Shown: positions 60,677 to 64,000 of the stretch, in pieces
Layout: each line of letters starts with the position of its first letter
How positions within the stretch are numbered: position 1 is the stretch's first letter
Origin: Armatimonadota bacterium
Lineage (GTDB): Bacteria; Armatimonadota; Zipacnadia; JAUWAU01
Reading direction: 5' to 3'
Assembly (NCBI GenBank): GCA_030601885.1
Contig: JAUWAU010000025.1
Coordinates: 1 to 64,000, forward strand
Length of the DNA stretch: 64,000 nucleotides
Made by a program: the position numbers and the translations under genes
Notes under the pieces: model-generated
What the model was told of the DNA's origin: nothing
Seen by the model: the letters and a program-made list of their open reading frames with translations, nothing else
The model's database searches: none

Positions 60677-60771
60677 AATTCTGGGGACACCATACTTAAT
60701 TATTGGGCGAATCCGAAGTTCAACGCGCAGTACACTCGACTCCAATAATTAAGTATGGTGTCCCCAGAATT
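60677..60771. mobile_element. 95-bp palindromic element (GGGGACACCATACTTAATT type), copy 2
   Basis: Arms at 60677-60706 and 60742-60771 are identical to those of copy 1 (57669-57763); the centre differs at about six positions. Same orientation as copy 1. The pair brackets the EEP-fold gene and ggt, a 2.9-kb interval. Confidence 0.9.
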
Positions 60772-60822
60772 CCAGCGTGCTCAAGTTGCGGGACCGCTGT
60801 GCCGATGTCCTCACGAGGAGAT

Positions 60823-61710
60823 ATGTCCGCGGATGCATTTTGGGCACAGATTCCTGTTCTCGCGATCGTGGCGATAGCCGCCCTTGCCGCGGTTTTCTGC
60901 CATTGGGCGGCCGCGTTGAACGCCCAGGCGCGCGAGCTGCTGGGCCGGATCGAGGAGCGACTCGCGGCACCCCATGGGTCAGCATGGCGACCGGAGGTGG
61001 GCACGGGGGAGTCGGGGGCAGAACCGATGGATGTGGCGGTGCATACCGAGCTGCGGCTGCGTCGCGTCGAGCGAGCCCTCACCGAGCTCACCCAGCGACT
61101 CAGTGCATACGATGCATTGGCCGAGGAGTTGAGTGCCCTCCGTGGGGAACTGCGTGCGAGACAGAGGCCATCGTCCACCTCTGGCCGGCCGGACTCGTCC
61201 TCACCCGTTGTGGGTCGCCGCCCCGAGTCGCCTCGACGGCCCGCGCGTCAGGGTCCCGAGTCGGAGCGCTCTGGGCAGAGGCCGGAGGCATCGGCGCCGC
61301 CTGCTGCGGCAGTCCCGAAGACACCAGAGCGTCGGGCAGCCCCGGGAGCCGACGTGCTGGCCGCCCGGGCGGCCGAGCTGGCCCGCCAACTGTCCCCGCG
61401 CCAGTGGCGCATCATCGAGCACCTCGCCAGAGCGCCGTCGAATGGCCTCGTGCAGGAGCGTCTCTGCCAGGAGACCGAGTGTTCCCACGCCGATATCTTC
61501 AATCTCAATTATGAGGGCCTCGTCGGCACGCAGCGCGCTGCCGACGACTCCGCGACGGCCGTATACCTCAGCAAGCTCGGACAGGTCGTGGCGCGCCGCC
61601 TTTGGCCGCACGGCTCGCCGGCGGCGTCGCCGCCACCGGCACCAGCCGCCGCTGGCCCACAGCCGCGTGGTTCGCCAGAATCCACGCTACTTCGGGTAGT
61701 TCCGGGCTGA
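60823..61710 (+). CDS. Membrane-anchored protein with coiled coil and C-terminal winged-helix-like domain
   Basis: 295 residues from the ATG at 60823 (GAGGAG very close; an ATG at 60805 is an alternative). One N-terminal helix (IPVLAIVAIAALAAVFCHWAAAL), a coiled-coil stretch (RLRRVERALTELTQRLSAYDALAEELSALRGEL), then a Pro/Ser/Arg-rich linker of about 80 residues. The C-terminal part LSPRQWRIIEHLARAPSNGL, VQERLCQETECSHADIFNLN, YEGLVGTQRAADDS has the look of a winged helix-turn-helix. Function unknown; a membrane-tethered regulator is conceivable. Confidence 0.6.
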   Translation: MSADAFWAQIPVLAIVAIAALAAVFCHWAAALNAQARELLGRIEERLAAPHGSAWRPEVGTGESGAEPMDVAVHTELRLRRVERALTELTQRLSAYDALAEELSALRGELRARQRPSSTSGRPDSSSPVVGRRPESPRRPARQGPESERSGQRPEASAPPAAAVPKTPERRAAPGADVLAARAAELARQLSPRQWRIIEHLARAPSNGLVQERLCQETECSHADIFNLNYEGLVGTQRAADDSATAVYLSKLGQVVARRLWPHGSPAASPPPAPAAAGPQPRGSPESTLLRVVPG

Positions 61711-61920
61711 TCGGGTCTCGCGGCAGTAGCTGAGCAATTGCTGCGCCTCCGACTCGTCAGACTGCAGGCTGATGGCTTTTTCCAGAAGCGGCGTCCTCGC
61801 GTGGATGAAGTAGACCTCGATCAGCCCCGTGGCGAGCTTCCCCACGATCTTGACGTGATGCCATTCGTCGTCGAGAAACCCACGTCTCCCAGCCTGGAGG
61901 TCGATGGCGCCAAGCCGGCG
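61687..61920 (-). pseudogene. Tail of an unidentified gene
   Basis: Minus-strand frame ending at 61687: RRLGAIDLQAGRRGFLDDEW, HHVKIVGKLATGLIEVYFIH, ARTPLLEKAISLQSDESEAQ, QLLSYCRETRSARNYPK. The composition looks coding (balanced, amphipathic), but the upstream part degenerates into an atypical Cys/Ala stretch, with no start site and no homology recognised. It may be a 3' fragment. It overlaps the convergent gene end by 24 bases. Confidence 0.3.
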
Positions 61921-61986
61921 AAATGCGCGGGCGCACGCGCAGGCTGTGGCGTGCCTACAGCAAAGGCGGGCCGGAGGTGAGAACGG

Positions 61987-62298
61987 ATGAATATCTTCGC
62001 CAAGGAATGCCTCCTCAAATGGCCGGACCAGGAGGAGGCCATTGCCTCGCTGGACGCCAGGATCGGCGCCCGTTGGAAGGAGGGAGAGACGAAGGGAACG
62101 GGGTCCGGCTACTTCACCCTCATTCGAGGCCGCGTGCCCACTATGCACGAGGTGCGGGTCACGAGGTTGAAGCTGTACATTACGGACCGCAAGGGGCCCA
62201 AGTACGTGGCGGACGTGATGATCTCATTGCCTCAGCCGATCGACCGCCCGGGAACGGAAGTGCCGATTACCATCGAGACCATCGAAGAGGTCAAATGA
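61987..62298 (+). CDS. Small protein of unknown function
   Basis: 103 residues from the ATG at 61987 with GGAGGTGA 8 bases upstream, a near-ideal site. MNIFAKECLLKWPDQEEAIA starts a mixed alpha/beta protein with ISLPQPIDRPGTEVPITIET near the end. No membrane segment or motif recognised. The 275-bp gap to the next gene contains a dispersed repeat. Confidence 0.65.
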   Translation: MNIFAKECLLKWPDQEEAIASLDARIGARWKEGETKGTGSGYFTLIRGRVPTMHEVRVTRLKLYITDRKGPKYVADVMISLPQPIDRPGTEVPITIETIEEVK

Positions 62299-62440
62299 CG
62301 TGGAGCAGGCGCTTGGGCCGTCAGGCCCGGTGGAGCCGTTCGAGGCGTATGAGCGGCCGATGAGCACTTTGACCGCGCCGCCAGGCGCCAGAAGCCGAGG
62401 GCCTTCTCGGGCAGCTCGGCCAGCTTCAGCGGCGCGAGGC

Positions 62441-62480
62441 GACTCGCGAAGGCGGATGGCGACGGCGGGGGGATACAGGG
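62441..62480. repeat. Intergenic repeat (GACTCGCGAAGGCGGATGGC family)
   Basis: GACTCGCGAAGGCGGATGGC (62441-62460) is identical to 23286-23305, and the following GACGGCGGGGGGATACAGGGG is a near-inverse of CCCCTGTATCCCCGCGCC near 23117. Part of the same dispersed family as 23113-23320 and 56101-56190. Confidence 0.6.
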
Positions 62481-62573
62481 GGGCGATCCCTGAGCCGTCT
62501 CGACCAGCGGAAAACCGCTGACAGGAGGCGATGAGCCCGGCCGAGAACAAGCCCACCAACCGGAGGTGCAGAC

Positions 62574-62774
62574 ATGCCAACCATCGTCGTGGAAGGCCCA
62601 CCCATCACGGACCTTGACGTAAAGCGCAACTTCGTCAAATCCCTCACCGATGCTGCCGAGGAGGCCTTCGGCATTCCGCGACAGGCCTACGTGGTGCTGC
62701 TGAAGGAGAACCGGCCGGAGAATGTGGGGGTGGGTGGGGAGCTGCTGGTGGATAGGTACAAATCCAGTGCGTGA
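62574..62774 (+). CDS. 4-oxalocrotonate-tautomerase-family protein
   Basis: 66 residues from the ATG at 62574 behind CGGAGGTGC. MPTIVVEGPPITDLDVKRNF has the catalytic Pro that becomes residue 1 after Met removal, as in the tautomerase superfamily. KSLTDAAEEAFGIPRQAYVV, LLKENRPENVGVGGELLVDR carries the family's second half. The arginines expected for classical 4-OT are replaced or shifted, so the substrate is open. Confidence 0.85.
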   Translation: MPTIVVEGPPITDLDVKRNFVKSLTDAAEEAFGIPRQAYVVLLKENRPENVGVGGELLVDRYKSSA

Positions 62775-62863
62775 CGGCGCTGTCGGAACGACGGCAGCGC
62801 GGCGGGCGACTGGCTGGAGGGTGCAGCGATGCAAGACGGTGTCTCAGAGGATGGGCGAGCGTA

Positions 62864-63010
62864 TCAGCCCTCCGGGACCAGCCTCACCACGTACGCGTCG
62901 CCGGTTCCGCCGCCGAACTTCGTCGGTGGTGCGTTGGGCGTGACGGGGAAGTCCGTCGATGCTGTGCTGCCGACAAGATAGACCGTGCCTTTCGCGCTCA
63001 GCGCCAGGCT
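62864..63010 (-). pseudogene. C-terminal SBBP-repeat remnant of a surface beta-propeller protein
   Basis: The minus-strand frame reads LALSAKGTVYLVGSTASTDF, PVTPNAPPTKFGGGTGDAYV, VRLVPEG, stop (TGA complement at 62864-62866). This is one SBBP unit (DAxGNxYVxGxTxSxDFPVTPxAxQ...GGxxDAFVxKLxPxG). Intact proteins have ten or more such units and a signal peptide. Only this last unit is left, next to the small membrane protein gene. Confidence 0.65.
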
Positions 63011-63021
63011 ACGGCTATGCG

Positions 63022-63264
63022 TCAAGACTGCAAGGTCAACCCGAAGCCCGGCACGTTAAGCTTCCCATCCATGAACCTGAATGCGGAGTAGTCAACCCGC
63101 TCGGCTTTGCCCGGGATACCCTCCACGATCACCACGAGCAGCGCGGCGAAGAGGTCTCGTCTCAGCAGCACAAACAGGCCTGCACCCACCACCACGAGGC
63201 CGAAGGCAATGAAGCCCGGCCAGTGCCACCAGCCCCACGCCGTCGAATCCGTCTGGTCACTCAT
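63022..63264 (-). CDS. Small membrane protein
   Basis: 80 residues from the ATG at 63264 with GAGGGGGG upstream. A hydrophobic helix GFIAFGLVVVGAGLFVLL, then RRDLFAALLVVIVEGIPG and a C-terminal globular part (DYSAFRFMDGKLNVPGFGLT). Trp-rich start (STAWGWWHWPG). No family recognised. Confidence 0.55.
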   Translation of the reverse strand: MSDQTDSTAWGWWHWPGFIAFGLVVVGAGLFVLLRRDLFAALLVVIVEGIPGKAERVDYSAFRFMDGKLNVPGFGLTLQS

Positions 63265-63390
63265 GGCTGTCCCCCCTCGAGCTCCCGTGTCCTGTTCGCT
63301 CTGGCCGTCGGCCTTCGCCCAAGCAAGGCGCCTTCCCGGACATGGCAAAACGCCGCCCGGCATGGTGCGGCTCCGGAGGCCGCGCCGCCG

Positions 63391-63477
63391 TCAACTGTAG
63401 GGCCGGATCCCCAGAGCCATGCACACCGCAAAGACGACTACCAGCCCGGCGATGATCCCAACTATGATGGCCCGCAT
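63391..63477 (-). CDS. 28-residue membrane micro-protein candidate
   Basis: ATG at 63477, TGA at 63393-63391: MRAIIVGIIAGLVVVFAVCM followed by ALGIRPYS. A single hydrophobic helix with a basic start, GAGG about 9-12 bases upstream. It sits 127 bp upstream of the small membrane protein gene on the same strand, so it could be cotranscribed. Too short for any family test; given as a candidate. The 299 bp to the next gene (63478-63776) hold nothing recognisable. Confidence 0.35.
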   Translation of the reverse strand: MRAIIVGIIAGLVVVFAVCMALGIRPYS

Positions 63478-63776
63478 TGGCCTGGCCTCGTGAGAGGAGA
63501 ATCTGGCGCCTCATTCGGCGAAAGGGTGCCGCCCGGTAGCTTCGCGGTTGCGGGAGCGTCCACCTTATGAGGGACGATGATGTCGGCTTCCATCGATCGC
63601 AGTCACTTCGGTCTACTCTCTGGCCCCGTGGGCGTGCAGAGGATGTGAGCGCCAACCGGCGAAGGATATGCTGGAGACGATATGCCGGGAAGCCCGGCCC
63701 GCGGAGAGCCGGCTCGTATGCTGCCCCGGCACGAGACGTGCAACAATCCGCCGCTTGGCGGAGAGGAGGCTGAGCC

Positions 63777-64000
63777 ATGACAATCAGAGTAGCCTGCGTT
63801 TGTGTCGCGCTCGTTGCGCTCTTGCTCGTTCCGGCGCTCGGACAGGAGGGCGCGACGCCGGCTCCCCCGGCGACGGGCGGGCCAGACGCCGAGACACTGC
63901 GCAAGATGGCTGAGGGCGAGGTGGATCCCGTCGAATTGATGCGTCAGATGGGGGCCAAGGAGGAGGATATACTGGGCCTCCAACTCATGTCGCAGGTCAT
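63777..64000 (+). CDS. Exported protein, C-terminus beyond the window
   Basis: 74 codons from the ATG at 63777 with GGAGG 7 bases upstream, open to the right edge. A signal peptide MTIRVACVCVALVALLLVPALG is followed by a Pro/Ala/Gly linker and an amphipathic segment ETLRKMAEGEVDPVELMRQMGAKEEDILGLQLM. Not enough is present for identification. Confidence 0.7.
   Translation, partial: MTIRVACVCVALVALLLVPALGQEGATPAPPATGGPDAETLRKMAEGEVDPVELMRQMGAKEEDILGLQLMSQV

Noticed and set aside
1..64000. tRNA, rRNA or riboswitch
   Set aside because: Scanning the intergenic stretches by eye showed no cloverleaf with a TTCGA-type arm and no known riboswitch core; a covariance-model search would be decisive.

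Overview
The window is a GC-rich stretch of bacterial chromosome with no rRNA, tRNA, CRISPR array or intact transposase that I can see. The cell wall is Gram-negative: there is an apolipoprotein N-acyltransferase, several lipoproteins, the tail of an outer-membrane porin and a multihaem periplasmic cytochrome. The mix resembles environmental heterotrophs of the Armatimonadota / Planctomycetota / Hydrogenedentota kind: two Cys-type sulfatases, an agarase-like Tat-exported glycosidase, a non-pyrrolysine MttB-family methyltransferase, tails of large secreted proteins, and many intergenic palindromes. The phylum is inferred from that flavour only, and no marker gene here settles it.

Layout. 1-12.2 kb: an edge-truncated glycosidase, two SAM-methyltransferase-type genes (one fused to HEAT-like repeats), large secreted or lipoprotein unknowns, an ankyrin-repeat protein and lnt. 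12.0-23.5 kb: carbohydrate-type metabolism (transaldolase, PfkB sugar kinase, NDP-sugar epimerase, phosphomannose-isomerase-like cupin), membrane proteins, a sulfatase and the MttB homologue, interspersed with decayed gene tails and repeats. 23.5-31.7 kb: a one-strand arsenic and thiol-redox island: arsC, arsR, acr3, a TlpA-like thioredoxin, a Cys-rich MetV-like protein, a porin remnant, an octahaem cytochrome c, arsP, two thioredoxin-like proteins and ccdA. Two inverted repeats with ATCGAA/TTCGAT arms lie before arsR and acr3 and are probable ArsR operators. 31.8-36.9 kb: a macrodomain protein, then an ECF sigma factor translationally coupled to an unusual anti-sigma / FecR / PDZ / TPR protein, then an Ig-like lipoprotein.

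37.2-48.8 kb: a compact flagellar-type type III export cluster in the order fliF-like, fliH, fliI, fliJ, fliM-like, fliN, fliO, fliP, fliQ, fliR, flhB, flhA, fliA(sigma-28). It is reduced. The FliF homologue is 367 residues, keeps one ring-building-like domain between two membrane helices, and carries a FliG N-terminal-like segment. FlhB stops before the NPTH autocleavage domain. The FliM homologue lacks the N-terminal CheY-binding motif. No rod, hook, filament or motor gene is in the window. I consider this cluster the most novel content.

49.0-56.1 kb: housekeeping genes (parvulin lipoprotein, mazG, S4-domain protein, ppdK, eno, divIC/ftsB). 56.2-64 kb: a second sulfatase, a module (exo/endonuclease-fold membrane protein and gamma-glutamyltranspeptidase) bracketed by two 95-bp palindromic elements with identical 30-bp arms, then small genes and further decayed tails up to the right edge.
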